Shown in pieces: positions 1-10,221 of a stretch of 64,000 bases of DNA (position 1 is the stretch's first letter; every line of letters begins with the position of its first letter). The position numbers and the translations under genes are program-made. Below the pieces are notes generated by a model. It was not told where the DNA came from and did not search any database. It saw only the letters and a program-made list of their open reading frames with translations. The stretch spans positions 1 through 64,000 of the forward strand of contig SVUK01000004.1 of assembly GCA_015063325.1 (NCBI GenBank), written 5' to 3'. Source of the stretch: Oscillospiraceae bacterium. GTDB lineage: Bacteria > Bacillota > Clostridia > Oscillospirales > CAG-272.

Positions 1-2763
1 AATCACGGCTCCGGCAGTAACATCGGTCATATCGGTAAGATCGACGGTATTACTGAGCTGAATATGACCAACTTCTACTACAACGCATTTGGTCGCGGAA
101 ACCTGACGGGCAACGCTCCTGCACTTGCCAGCGGCACGGCGAACAGCACCAGCAACGTTTTGGCAAAGACGACTGCCGGCATTTACGAGCTGACTTCTGC
201 CAACTTTACAACTCCTGCAAAATGGAGTCTCGGCGCCGACCAGCTCCCCTGCCCGCAGGGCATTGTGGATACCTTCGGGCTTCCTTCCGCTTTTGCAGTC
301 ACCGCTTATGATATATATGATGAATTTGAAATCGGCACCGACGAGGCAATGGCTTCCTTTGCTTCCGACGTCAACGGCGGCAAGACCTATGAGGGAAAAA
401 CTGTCAAACTCACGGCCGATGTCAACCTGACCACCAACATCGGTACGACCTCTTCCAGAGCTTTCTCCGGCAACTTCAACGGCCAGGGACACACCGTCAC
501 CCTTGCACAAACGCTTTCCAACCCGAATGGCGTCGGCGGTCTGTTCTCCTTCGTCCGCACCCCGGCAAGCGGAACGGTTACCATTCAGAATGTGCATGTT
601 ACCGGCACCATGACGCTGACCAACAGCAGCACCGACATGGGCTATACCGGCGCGTTAATTTCCGCCGTGGACGGCAACACCAGCGGCTCGGGCGGTACGG
701 TCAACATTTCCAACGTTTGGTCCAGCGTGCGTATCAACGCCGGCGCTTCCAACGCGTGGAACTCGATTGGCGGCATCATCGGTTTTGTCCGCCATGCTGA
801 CGGTTTGAAACCCTTGACCATCAACATGGATTCCTGCATTTGGGATGGTACCATTAACGCCGGTCCGGCACTTTACAACGGCGGCGGATTCGTGGCTAAT
901 ACCGGCAACAACAAAGCCGGCAGAACACTGACTATCAATATTGAAAACTCGGTTGCGGCAGGTCAGATCATGATGAACCAAAACTGGACGGTTTCCGACG
1001 GTGTACTGATTGGTTTTGCGAAAGGATCAAACTCCGATGACGCAACCGCAAAAGTGACGATTAATATTTCCAATGTCGTTTCCAGCGGCAAAATCACTTC
1101 CAGCGTGAATTACTCTGCCGAAAGTAAAATCGGCCATATTGGTGAGATCAACGGTACCACCGAATTGAATTTGACCAATCTCTACTTTAACGCTTTCTAT
1201 TGCAGAAATTTGCCCTACGCGTCAGCACTTGCGAGCGGAACGGCAAACAGCGAGAGCAATGTTGCAGCAAAGACCGAGATGCAATGTTTGGAGATGACCA
1301 CTTCTGCATTCTCCACTCCTGCCAAATGGAACAAGACCGCAGGCTACTATCCTTTCCCTCAATCCATTAAGGATACCTTCGGATTCCCCTCCTCGCTGCA
1401 CGTAGATATTGAGGATATTGAAATCGGAACGGCGTCTGCTTTGGTCGCTTTTGCAGAAGAAGTCAATTCCGGCACCACCTACGCCGGCATGACCGTAAAG
1501 CTGACGGCTGACATTGACTTGACCGGAATTGAATGGGCAGGTATCGGTACCTACGATTCTTCCTACGTATTCCGCGGCACGTTTGACGGCAAGGGGCATA
1601 CCATTTCTAACATGACGACCACCCCGTCCTCCAATGCACATGGCGCTCTGTTCGGTCAGGTTGCCGACGCAACTATTAAAGACTTTACCTTAACCGGTAG
1701 AATTACCACTTCGGGCAATATTCAATTTATCGGCTCGGTTATCAACTGCGCCTACGGAACAACCACCCTCAAAGATGTGGAATCTTCCGTTTACATTACG
1801 CAGGCGGCAAACGGTTACCAAATGAATTATTCCGGCGGTCTTGTCGGCTTCATTCATAATTCGCAGAATACCAACCTGACCATCGACGGTTGCACTTTCT
1901 CCGGCACGGTCAACACCGGCGGACAGACAACCAGTGTTTCCGGTATTCTCGGGTACACCGGTTGGGGTAAGGGTGCTACCAAAACGGTAACCATTACCAA
2001 TACGCAGTTTACCGGCTCGATCAATTTCAACGATCCGAGTTACTACCACAACAACGGCGGCTTCATTGGATATGTTGCAAGAGACTCCGGATCTATCACG
2101 GTTAACATTTCCAATTCCTATTCTGCAGGCCGCGTTTACTTCAACCGTACGCGAGCATGGACGCGCGCAAACAACGACCAGTGCGGACAAATTATAGGTT
2201 GCGTTGATTCCGGTGTTACGCTGAATATTGCCGCTACCGTGACCTACGTTCCCGTTTATCTTTACACCTCTGTTACCGACGATGTGCCGGATAAATCTTC
2301 CAAGGTAATTCTCGGTGAAATTGGGGCGTTCGGCAGCACTTACGGCTACGAAACTCCGGCATGCTTCGATGGCTTTGAAGCAGTTGCTGAGGCGCGCAAC
2401 GTTGCCGACGAATATAAAGGCATTCGCTTTATCGGAACCATTTATAATATCGGTTCTTGCACCGGCGGCGGAACTTTGAATGCAAACTTTGGTCTGTTCC
2501 TGATGACGAAAGATATGTACGATTTGTTCAGCAATGCCGCAACGGTTGAAAAACTCAGCGCAGTTGCCGCGGTTTCGGGAAGTAAGGTTGTAAAGGTTAT
2601 GGCAGTCAAGTATATTGATAACGGTACCTCCTATTCTGTCATCGCGGATGTTTACAACTTAAACACTGCTGCAAAACAAGCAACCGAGCTGGTCGTTATT
2701 CCGTATGTTGGCGATAAACTCGGCGACGCTGCGATTGCAACCTACAACAGCGTATTCAACTAA
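1..2763 (+). CDS. Large secreted/surface repeat protein, 5'-truncated by window edge (GLUG-like / right-handed beta-helix type repeats, C-terminal 'GIRFIGTI' domain)
   Basis: Open frame continues upstream of the ATG at 64 to base 1. Repeated 'F(S/R)G(N/T)F(N/D)G(Q/K)GHT(V/I)' and 'GGL(F/V)GF' motifs. Two long tandem units ('IGHIG..NG.TELN.TN.Y.NAF...ALASGTANS.SNV..KT'). Confidence 0.8.
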   Translation, partial: NHGSGSNIGHIGKIDGITELNMTNFYYNAFGRGNLTGNAPALASGTANSTSNVLAKTTAGIYELTSANFTTPAKWSLGADQLPCPQGIVDTFGLPSAFAVTAYDIYDEFEIGTDEAMASFASDVNGGKTYEGKTVKLTADVNLTTNIGTTSSRAFSGNFNGQGHTVTLAQTLSNPNGVGGLFSFVRTPASGTVTIQNVHVTGTMTLTNSSTDMGYTGALISAVDGNTSGSGGTVNISNVWSSVRINAGASNAWNSIGGIIGFVRHADGLKPLTINMDSCIWDGTINAGPALYNGGGFVANTGNNKAGRTLTINIENSVAAGQIMMNQNWTVSDGVLIGFAKGSNSDDATAKVTINISNVVSSGKITSSVNYSAESKIGHIGEINGTTELNLTNLYFNAFYCRNLPYASALASGTANSESNVAAKTEMQCLEMTTSAFSTPAKWNKTAGYYPFPQSIKDTFGFPSSLHVDIEDIEIGTASALVAFAEEVNSGTTYAGMTVKLTADIDLTGIEWAGIGTYDSSYVFRGTFDGKGHTISNMTTTPSSNAHGALFGQVADATIKDFTLTGRITTSGNIQFIGSVINCAYGTTTLKDVESSVYITQAANGYQMNYSGGLVGFIHNSQNTNLTIDGCTFSGTVNTGGQTTSVSGILGYTGWGKGATKTVTITNTQFTGSINFNDPSYYHNNGGFIGYVARDSGSITVNISNSYSAGRVYFNRTRAWTRANNDQCGQIIGCVDSGVTLNIAATVTYVPVYLYTSVTDDVPDKSSKVILGEIGAFGSTYGYETPACFDGFEAVAEARNVADEYKGIRFIGTIYNIGSCTGGGTLNANFGLFLMTKDMYDLFSNAATVEKLSAVAAVSGSKVVKVMAVKYIDNGTSYSVIADVYNLNTAAKQATELVVIPYVGDKLGDAAIATYNSVFN

Positions 2764-2784
2764 TATAAAGGAAGGGAAAATAAA

Positions 2785-2907
2785 ATGAAAAAAACTTATC
2801 AAACCCCGGCAATTCTTGTTTTTCCGGTTGATTGCGCAGACTTGCTGACTGCATCGACAGATAACGACACTAATTGGGATAATCGTTGGAATATTGACAT
2901 TGTTTAA
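2785..2907 (+). CDS. Short peptide, 40 aa (MKKTYQTPAILVFPVDCADLLTASTDNDTNWDNRWNIDIV); member 1 of a three-member family in this window
   Basis: Read directly; RBS-like 'aaaggaaggg' upstream; N-terminal similarity to ORFs at 42990 and 49160; below the 60-aa ORF-track cutoff. Confidence 0.75.
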   Translation: MKKTYQTPAILVFPVDCADLLTASTDNDTNWDNRWNIDIV

Positions 2908-2920
2908 GGAGAAAGAGAAA

Positions 2921-4678
2921 ATGAAAAGAGTATTCAGCGTTTTATTGATTCTTGCAATGCTCCTCGGCACGCTCATCATTCCTGTTTCTGCATTGGATCC
3001 GCAGGTTCCCGAAGTTCTCGGCGCCTCTATTCGCACCGAGGGCAACCAGGGACTTCGCTTCGTCGGCCGTATCAAAAAGACCGGTTCCATTACTCTAACG
3101 CACGGCTCGGAGGCAAACTTCGGATTCCTGATTATTCCGGAATCCTCCACCGATGGCAGCGCCATCACCAAGGATACTGACCATGTCAGCCAAATTCCTG
3201 CCGCTTTGGAAATGGGACAGGGCAGTGTGGAAGCCGCAGGCTTAACCTACGATCCAAATTACTACTATTTCTGCGTAGTACAAATCAATATCCCGGCAAA
3301 CTTCTATGGCACCAACTTTGTTGCAAGAGCTTATATTAACAATGGCGGCTCCTACATTTATTCCGATAGCGGCGAAACGCGCGCAAAACGCTCCATTCAG
3401 TATGTGGCGCAGACCATTGCCGGAATGGGCGGCGATATTCCGGCGTTCATTACCACGGTTTTGACCAAGTGTGCCGAAGAGGGCTACGACGTTTATGTCA
3501 ACGGCAACCGCTTCTTCCCGTCTTCAGGCAGCTATGCTTCCAGCACGCTGCAAAACACCTATGCTCGCCTGACCACCGCAAAGAAACTGAACGTGGCATA
3601 CCTTGGCGGTTCTATCACAAAGGGCGTTGGCGCTTCCGATGCGAACACCACCTCTTGGCGCGCGCTGACCACCAGCTGGCTGAAAACCAATTTCCCAGAT
3701 GCTGACATTACCGAAACCAACGCGGGTATCGGCGGCACCGGCTCGGTCTTTGGCTGCTACCGCGCCATTGACGACCTGAAACTGGAGAACGATTCCAAGA
3801 AACCCGATTTGCTCTTCATCGACTTTGCCATCAACGATCAATACGACGGCATTACAGTGGCGGAAGTAAAGCAATATATGGAAACCATCGTCCGCACGGT
3901 CTACGAGTATTCGCCTTATTGCGACATCGTCTTCGTTTACACCACCGACCGCACTCGCCGTAATTATACCGATTCTTCCAATTATCCCACGCTCGCGGCA
4001 CAGCATGACGTTGCAACCAAGTACGGTCTGACAGAGATCTACGTTGGTAAACAGCTCTGCGAGGCAAAGAGCATTACCAGCACATCTACTTGGGATAGCT
4101 CCAATTTGTTTGCCGACATTGTTCACCCGAACGATTCCGGCCACGCACTGTATGCCGGCTACGTCACCTCGGTCCTGAACACAGAGCTGACCAAATCGCT
4201 CAACCCCTACGGCTATGTGGCTCATTCCATCCTTTCGGCTTCCTACAGCCCGCTGACGGCTCCGGCAAGATATTTCTTCAACGCTTCTTCCGGCAAAACC
4301 ACCGGCTTCACCCTGTATGAAGGAACGAACCTGGACGAAAAGGGCTATCTGAAACCCGAGCCCGGCGAGACCGGCGCACAGGTCAAGTTCACCTTCGTCG
4401 GCACGGGCTTGCAGCTTTGGACATACGCAAGAACGGTATCTTCTACCATCAGCGTAAACATTGACGGTTCTTCTAATAGCTATACCATTCAGCGTAGCGG
4501 TTCGGACGGCAACAAGCCCTACCGCGTGGCTTCCGGACTTTCCAATACCACGCATACCGTCACCATTACGGTCACGGCAACCAGCTCCACCACGTCCAGC
4601 AACGTGCTTGACCTGATGGCACTGATGGTAGAGGGCGACCCGAACTTTACCGGTGTAACCTTTATCAATGTAAACTGA
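2921..4678 (+). CDS. Secreted protein with SGNH/GDSL-type hydrolase domain
   Basis: Signal peptide MKRVFSVLLILAMLLGTLIIPVSA; 'VAYLGGSITKGVGAS' (SGNH block I), 'INDQYDG' and 'VHPNDSGHALYAGY' (C-terminal Asp/His block). ATG at 2921 with RBS 'aaggaga' preferred over the 2894 start. Confidence 0.85.
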   Translation: MKRVFSVLLILAMLLGTLIIPVSALDPQVPEVLGASIRTEGNQGLRFVGRIKKTGSITLTHGSEANFGFLIIPESSTDGSAITKDTDHVSQIPAALEMGQGSVEAAGLTYDPNYYYFCVVQINIPANFYGTNFVARAYINNGGSYIYSDSGETRAKRSIQYVAQTIAGMGGDIPAFITTVLTKCAEEGYDVYVNGNRFFPSSGSYASSTLQNTYARLTTAKKLNVAYLGGSITKGVGASDANTTSWRALTTSWLKTNFPDADITETNAGIGGTGSVFGCYRAIDDLKLENDSKKPDLLFIDFAINDQYDGITVAEVKQYMETIVRTVYEYSPYCDIVFVYTTDRTRRNYTDSSNYPTLAAQHDVATKYGLTEIYVGKQLCEAKSITSTSTWDSSNLFADIVHPNDSGHALYAGYVTSVLNTELTKSLNPYGYVAHSILSASYSPLTAPARYFFNASSGKTTGFTLYEGTNLDEKGYLKPEPGETGAQVKFTFVGTGLQLWTYARTVSSTISVNIDGSSNSYTIQRSGSDGNKPYRVASGLSNTTHTVTITVTATSSTTSSNVLDLMALMVEGDPNFTGVTFINVN

Positions 4679-4706
4679 ACAAAAACAGAACAATAAAGTA
4701 TAGATA

Positions 4707-4748
4707 AGCAAAACGGAGCCGGAAAATTCCAGCTCCGTTTTGCTTTAA
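4707..4748 (+). terminator. Rho-independent terminator
   Basis: GCAAAACGGAGC...GCTCCGTTTTGC hairpin followed by TTT. Confidence 0.8.
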
Positions 4749-4810
4749 AAATCGGACGGTTCAATGTAAACTTTTTTGTTCTTTTCCAGTTTTTTTCGAC
4801 TGCTTTCATC

Positions 4811-4839
4811 TTGACTTTTCCAATTCCATGTGATAAAAT
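4811..4839 (+). promoter_or_regulatory. Putative sigma-A promoter upstream of the InlB-repeat protein
   Basis: TTGACT - 17 nt - TAAAAT. Confidence 0.5.
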
Positions 4840-4900
4840 AAAAATGAATAAGAATCGCTTCCGTTCGGGAGAAAAAATAAACAAAGGCGGTAAAAATCAA

Positions 4901-7900
4901 ATGAAAACAAAGATTCGTGTTCTGATCAGTGTTTTGCTCGTGTCCGTTCTGCTGTTTTCAGCGCTTTCGGTTGTTGTGAATGCGCAAAAAGCGGAATCTC
5001 AAACCATTTTTGCGGACGAGCTGTTCGATCTTCTTTTTCAGGGGAAAATACCGCTGACCGACGAAGAGCGTGCCTATCTGCGCTCCGGCGAGACGCTTTC
5101 CGTAACCTATTCAATGGATGACGTAAACGAATCGGATGTTGTTATTGTTAATCCGGAGTATACGGGACTTTTGCAAATTACGGCAAAAGAGGTCAAAAAA
5201 ACGCTCGAAAACGGAATAGAAGTAATTTGGACGCCTAAATCGGTTTGCGCAAACGGTGAAAGCGAGACCAATCTTGAAGAAAAAAATAACTACTACAGCT
5301 ATACTTATGACAAGCAGTGGCATTCAGGAGATGTTACGGTTACCGTTCAATATACCATGAGCATTTTGGTTCCGGAAACGGTTCTTAATCGAATTTTGAC
5401 GGCTGACATTGATGCGGTCGTTGCCAAGCGCGCGAAGATTATTAGCGATTTTAATCAGGCGAAAAACGACTACGATAAATATCAAAACGATCTCTCGAAT
5501 TATCAAACCGCGCATGCTCAATGGGTGATTGATAAGCAGGCGTATGACGATTATTTGACCCAAAAAGAAGCATACGACCAAAGTGTAGCCGATTACAATG
5601 ACCTTGCCGCGCAATGGCAGACATACAACGACTATCAAACGGCTCTTGAAGAATACGGAACCAAGAGCCAGCAATATACGTCCTACAAAGCGACCATGGA
5701 CAAGGTAGATGCCTGCCTTGCCATTATGGAGAGTATGTTTTCGGTTGCCGAGGAGGGCGAATATAGCTTTTATCAAAGTTTGGCCGGGAAATCGGACGAC
5801 GCAATTCTAAACGATTTAACGGTGCTGACCCAATTTGGTGTAGTGAGTGCTGATATTGAAGATGCAAAAGAGGAAATTGATGCAATTAAAAGTATATTGA
5901 GTTCGTATCAAGAGAAGCTTAGCGCATCTTACGAGACAGATTTTGCAAAAAAAGAAACGTTGTTCCAAGAATATACAAACAGTTATAGCAATTTACGTAA
6001 AAGTTTTAAAAACCTTGATAACTATTTGAATGATATTTACGGAAAGGATGGAGTGCAGCAGGGGATCGAATCTGACTATTCGGATAGTGCTTTTCATTTT
6101 GCCCAATTTTTGACGCAACTTACAAATTATAAGGGACAGCTGGTGGCGGAACAAGCCGACCCGAATAAAATTACCTTCCCGGAATCCTATTTGGAGGAGC
6201 CAACTGCTCCAACGGTAGTCACCCAGCCGGAAGAACAGCTTCCCGAAACCAATCCGGCAGACGAGCCTGCGCCCACCGCTGTAAAAAATCCCGGTGCAGA
6301 ACCCACAGAGCCGCCCTCGGTTGCCAATCCCGGCGAGTCTGTCGATTTTTCGCAGTTGAGCCCGGAGGAAACCGCATTGTTGGCAAAGTATGATGCCAAC
6401 GAGCTTCCGGATCGGAGCGGCGAGAAAAAGAGCGAGCCGCAAACCCATCAGTTTGGTGAAACGGTAACAAAATCGATTGTTCAAACAGTAGAGTACAAAA
6501 ATAAACGTACCGTTACTTTCCTGAATGAACGCGGTGACCAAAAAGGAGAAACGCTCGTTCTCGAATACGGGGAGGAAATTACCGTAACGCCTCCGGAACT
6601 GCTCCAGTCGGATTTAAAATCCAACACCATTGCAAAAACATACGAATTTGACGGTTGGTGCCTTACCACAAACAAGAGCAAACTATTTTCCTTTAAAACT
6701 CCAATTACCTCCAATATCAAACTTGCGCCCCACTATATTGAAACGTTAATCGAATATACAGTAACATGGGAAGTAGATGACAGAATTATCCGGCAAGAAA
6801 AAATTGCATACGGCGAATTGCCGCCGAAACCCCAAACACCGACAAGAAAAGATGATGGAACCGGAAACTTTATCTATTTGTTTGACGGTTGGTCTCCCGA
6901 TGTCAAGGCGGTTGAAGGAGATGTAACTTATGTTGCAACATGGAGAGCTTCTCCGCGTACTTGCAAAATTACTTGGCAACTTTGGAAAGGGGAATCTAGC
7001 ACCATTTCGGTAAACAATGGTGATATCCCCGTATATCAAAACGGTGCAACGCCGCAAAGACCCTCCGACGAAAACTACAGCTATGAGTTTTTGCAATGGT
7101 CGCCAAAAATTGAAGCGGCAACAAAAGATATTATTTATACTGCCGTATGGAAGGCTACTTCCCTGAATCCACAGTCAGAAACTTATACCATCACATGGGA
7201 TTTCGATAACGGTGCAGACCCGGTTCAGGAACAGCTGGTAGCCGGAACGGTCCCGGAATACAGCGGAATTCCCACAAAACCGTCCAGCGCGCAATATAGC
7301 TATGAATTTGACGGTTGGACTCCGGAGCCTGTCGCGGTTACCGGCAATGCTACCTATAAAGCAAAATGGAAAACCACTTTACGCGAATATACCATTACGT
7401 GGGATCTGGGATACGAAGGCGGCACGCCGAAAACAGAAACACTGAAATACGGCGATCCCTTGAACTATGGGGAAACGCCTACCAGACCGGCGGAAGGGGA
7501 TACCGTTTATACCTTTATCGGTTGGAATCCTGCGCCCGGCGCAACGGTAACGGGTGCCGCAACCTATACCGCGCAGTGGACGACCAACGCAACGCTTTAT
7601 ACCATTACGTGGAACGTCGATGGAAAAGAGACCCACGTGCAATATTACGGCGGCGTGACCCCAATATACGACGGAACGCCTACCAAAGAGCAGGACGCGC
7701 AATATACCTATGAATTTGACGGGTGGGATAAAGAGATTGTTCCGGCAGATGGTGACGTTACCTACACTGCTCAATGGAAAACCACTTTGCGCGAATATAC
7801 CATTACGTGGGTCGTAGACGGAAAGGAAACTACTGTACAGGTTGCTTACGGAAAGGATCCGAATTATCGGGGAACACCGACAAAGGCATCAACTGCATCC

Positions 7901-9433
7901 AACGTCTACGAATTTAACGGCTGGTCACCTGCGCTCGCTAAGGTCGAGGGCGATGCCACATATACCGCTCAGTGGACAAAAACGCCGCGCGAATATACTA
8001 TTACATGGGACCTTGACAATGGAACCGAACCGATTACAAGTCAGGTCGCCTATGGCAAAATCCCCACATTTCCTGAAGAATTTCCGCTTGTCAAAGCACC
8101 GGATGAACAATACAGCTATGAATTTGATAAGTGGGAACCCGAGCTGAAGGCGGTGACCAGAAACGAGACTTATACCGCCAAATGGAAGACGGGGCCGCGG
8201 AGCTTTGAGATCACATGGAATCTTGGCTATGGAGAACCGGCAACGAGTACGGCAGAGGTTATGAGCGGTGAAACGCCCGTTCCGCCCGAAGGCGCAACCG
8301 CGCGCCCGGACGACGAACACTATCGCTATACTTTCGTCGGCTGGTCGCCCGAAATCGCTCCTGCAAATGCCGCTGTCACCTACACGGCAGTATGGGAAAA
8401 AGTGCCGCTGGTAACGGATGTGGAGGGAAATACGTACCCCACGCAAATTGATGGCGAAACGGTCGTCGTAGATGCGGCGCAAAGTCAACTTGGCTTGAAA
8501 AACGTTATTGATTTTGCCGCCGAAGAAAACAAAACCATAACGATAAAGCGTGAAAACACCGAGTTTATTTTGCAGGCAAAGATGTTCAAAGAACAGTTGC
8601 CCGGTGTGAATGGCATCCGTTGGGTTGAAGATACCGAGAACGGCGGTTTCCGCGTGGAATTGATCAATTCTGATGGAAACGCAATGGAAACTAAACTGAC
8701 CTATCAGGTTACAATTCCCACCGTTGACGATAACCGGAAACTGAGCATTTATGAGCTTGACGGCGAAGGGATGACCGAGATTAAATATTACATAATGGAG
8801 TCTATCCCCAACCGTTTGACCTACACGGCGCAGGTCGGCAAAACGGTCGTTTGCAAAATTCGGTATAAACTGGTGATTGAGGGAACTTATTTCTCCAACC
8901 TTCCTGATTTTGCGGAACCCGGAGAGACAATCTCTCTTGCCGCGGTGAGGTGCGAGACCGGCTTTGAGGTTATCGGTGCAACGCTGATCCACGAGGATGG
9001 AACTGAAGAAAAAATCGGAACCTCCTTTACCATGCCTGCCGAATTCGTAACGGTCAGATTGCAGGTCAATCCCATTCAATACCATATCGTTTTCAAGTGC
9101 AACGATCAGGTGATTTCCGATAAATCCTATGACTACGGCGAAAATATTGAAGTTCCTGCCGATCCCACTTTGCCGGATGAGGAAGGGTACAAGTTTGAGT
9201 TTGTCGGTTGGATTCCCCAGGTCAGCCAGACCGTGGCAGGTGATGCTCGCGAACAGGTCTATGAGGCGAAGTTTGTCAAAGTTCCCAACGCGCCGCAGGT
9301 GGAAGAAAAAACCGGATTCATTGATTCTCCTGCGTTTGCAGTTCTGATTATGGCATTGATCGTCGGCGCTGTGACTGCCGTTGCTGTCGTTGCAGTTGTT
9401 GTTCGGATGAAGAAAAAATCTGATGATAACTAA
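4901..9433 (+). CDS. Membrane-anchored surface protein: signal peptide, coiled-coil stalk, Pro-rich spacer, about 8-10 Listeria-Bacteroides (InlB B / Flg_new-type) repeats, C-terminal TM helix
   Basis: MKTKIRVLISVLLVSVLLFSALSVVVNA signal; repeats 'REYTITWDLGYEGG...YTFIGWNPAPGATVTGAATYTAQW'; C-terminal 'FAVLIMALIVGAVTAVAVVAVVVRMKKK'. ATG at 4901 preferred over 4811. Confidence 0.85.
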   Translation: MKTKIRVLISVLLVSVLLFSALSVVVNAQKAESQTIFADELFDLLFQGKIPLTDEERAYLRSGETLSVTYSMDDVNESDVVIVNPEYTGLLQITAKEVKKTLENGIEVIWTPKSVCANGESETNLEEKNNYYSYTYDKQWHSGDVTVTVQYTMSILVPETVLNRILTADIDAVVAKRAKIISDFNQAKNDYDKYQNDLSNYQTAHAQWVIDKQAYDDYLTQKEAYDQSVADYNDLAAQWQTYNDYQTALEEYGTKSQQYTSYKATMDKVDACLAIMESMFSVAEEGEYSFYQSLAGKSDDAILNDLTVLTQFGVVSADIEDAKEEIDAIKSILSSYQEKLSASYETDFAKKETLFQEYTNSYSNLRKSFKNLDNYLNDIYGKDGVQQGIESDYSDSAFHFAQFLTQLTNYKGQLVAEQADPNKITFPESYLEEPTAPTVVTQPEEQLPETNPADEPAPTAVKNPGAEPTEPPSVANPGESVDFSQLSPEETALLAKYDANELPDRSGEKKSEPQTHQFGETVTKSIVQTVEYKNKRTVTFLNERGDQKGETLVLEYGEEITVTPPELLQSDLKSNTIAKTYEFDGWCLTTNKSKLFSFKTPITSNIKLAPHYIETLIEYTVTWEVDDRIIRQEKIAYGELPPKPQTPTRKDDGTGNFIYLFDGWSPDVKAVEGDVTYVATWRASPRTCKITWQLWKGESSTISVNNGDIPVYQNGATPQRPSDENYSYEFLQWSPKIEAATKDIIYTAVWKATSLNPQSETYTITWDFDNGADPVQEQLVAGTVPEYSGIPTKPSSAQYSYEFDGWTPEPVAVTGNATYKAKWKTTLREYTITWDLGYEGGTPKTETLKYGDPLNYGETPTRPAEGDTVYTFIGWNPAPGATVTGAATYTAQWTTNATLYTITWNVDGKETHVQYYGGVTPIYDGTPTKEQDAQYTYEFDGWDKEIVPADGDVTYTAQWKTTLREYTITWVVDGKETTVQVAYGKDPNYRGTPTKASTASNVYEFNGWSPALAKVEGDATYTAQWTKTPREYTITWDLDNGTEPITSQVAYGKIPTFPEEFPLVKAPDEQYSYEFDKWEPELKAVTRNETYTAKWKTGPRSFEITWNLGYGEPATSTAEVMSGETPVPPEGATARPDDEHYRYTFVGWSPEIAPANAAVTYTAVWEKVPLVTDVEGNTYPTQIDGETVVVDAAQSQLGLKNVIDFAAEENKTITIKRENTEFILQAKMFKEQLPGVNGIRWVEDTENGGFRVELINSDGNAMETKLTYQVTIPTVDDNRKLSIYELDGEGMTEIKYYIMESIPNRLTYTAQVGKTVVCKIRYKLVIEGTYFSNLPDFAEPGETISLAAVRCETGFEVIGATLIHEDGTEEKIGTSFTMPAEFVTVRLQVNPIQYHIVFKCNDQVISDKSYDYGENIEVPADPTLPDEEGYKFEFVGWIPQVSQTVAGDAREQVYEAKFVKVPNAPQVEEKTGFIDSPAFAVLIMALIVGAVTAVAVVAVVVRMKKKSDDN
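6745..8400 (+). repeat. Tandem InlB-like repeat array, about 8 units of roughly 200 nt
   Basis: Repeated 'gaatataccattacgtgg' and 'tatgaatttgacggttgg' blocks. Confidence 0.85.
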
Positions 9434-9469
9434 CGCAAAGAAAAATAAAAAGCTATAAAATCAATCAAA

Positions 9470-9517
9470 AATCGGGGCTGCTTTCTCTTGCAAATGCAAG
9501 AGGAATCAGTCCCGATT
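9470..9517. terminator. Bidirectional hairpin between convergent genes
   Basis: ATCGGGGCTG...CAGTCCCGAT with inner CTCTTGCAAATGCAAGAG. Confidence 0.65.
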
Positions 9518-9541
9518 CCGAAAAAAGCGTTTTACGGTTGA

Positions 9542-10192
9542 TCATGTTGGGAAAACAAGCGTTTTCCATTCCGGCGCAATTGAAAATTCCCGAATTTCAT
9601 TTCCGTCTGGAAAACTGATTTTGCGGCAGGCAAGCAGAATCCCTTTTTGACCGATCCCGGCAGGCAAGGAAGGTCCCCCATAGCGCCGATCTCCCAAAAT
9701 CGGGTGCTTGCGAGAGGCAAATTGCACGCGGATTTGGTGCGTCCTGCCGGTGACCGGTTCAATCGACAAAAGCGAGATTTTGCCGATCCCGGTATCTTCG
9801 GCGGTGTTTTCCACCCGATAGCGCAAAACTGCCTTTTTTACCCCACGCCGCTCGCGCTCAACGGGAAAAACTTTGTTTCTTGCCCGATCATAATAAAGCA
9901 GGTCGGAAAGCTCGCCGGTTTCGGCTTCCAACACGCCGGCAACGGCGGCGAGGTATTCTTTCTTAAGGGAACCTTCGCGCGCAAGTTCCGAAAGCCGAGC
10001 CGCCTCGTTTGGTGTTTTGGCATAGAGGATCAAACCGCTAACTTCGCGGTCAAGGCGGTGGATTACGCCTGCATAGCCGTCGTTTTGCGTTGCAAGAAGA
10101 TCGGCGAGCCCACGTCCGCCGTCCTGTTCGCTCAATATGCCAACCGGTTTGCGGACAACCCAGTAACGCTCGTTTTCAAATAGAATTTCCAA
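9542..10192 (-). CDS. RluA-family pseudouridine synthase
   Basis: 'GVIHRLDREVSGLILYAKT' catalytic motif and 'GRTHQIRVQFA..KHPILGDRRYG'. Confidence 0.92.
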   Translation of the reverse strand: MEILFENERYWVVRKPVGILSEQDGGRGLADLLATQNDGYAGVIHRLDREVSGLILYAKTPNEAARLSELAREGSLKKEYLAAVAGVLEAETGELSDLLYYDRARNKVFPVERERRGVKKAVLRYRVENTAEDTGIGKISLLSIEPVTGRTHQIRVQFASRKHPILGDRRYGGPSLPAGIGQKGILLACRKISFPDGNEIREFSIAPEWKTLVFPT

Positions 10193-10221
10193 GGCAGATT
10201 CCTTTCTGAAATGAGGATGGT

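Noticed and set aside
3524-4711. 395-aa minus-strand ORF
   Set aside because: Antisense to the SGNH-hydrolase gene; low-information translation.
7925-9085. 386-aa minus-strand ORF
   Set aside because: Antisense to the InlB-repeat protein; repeats explain the long open frame.
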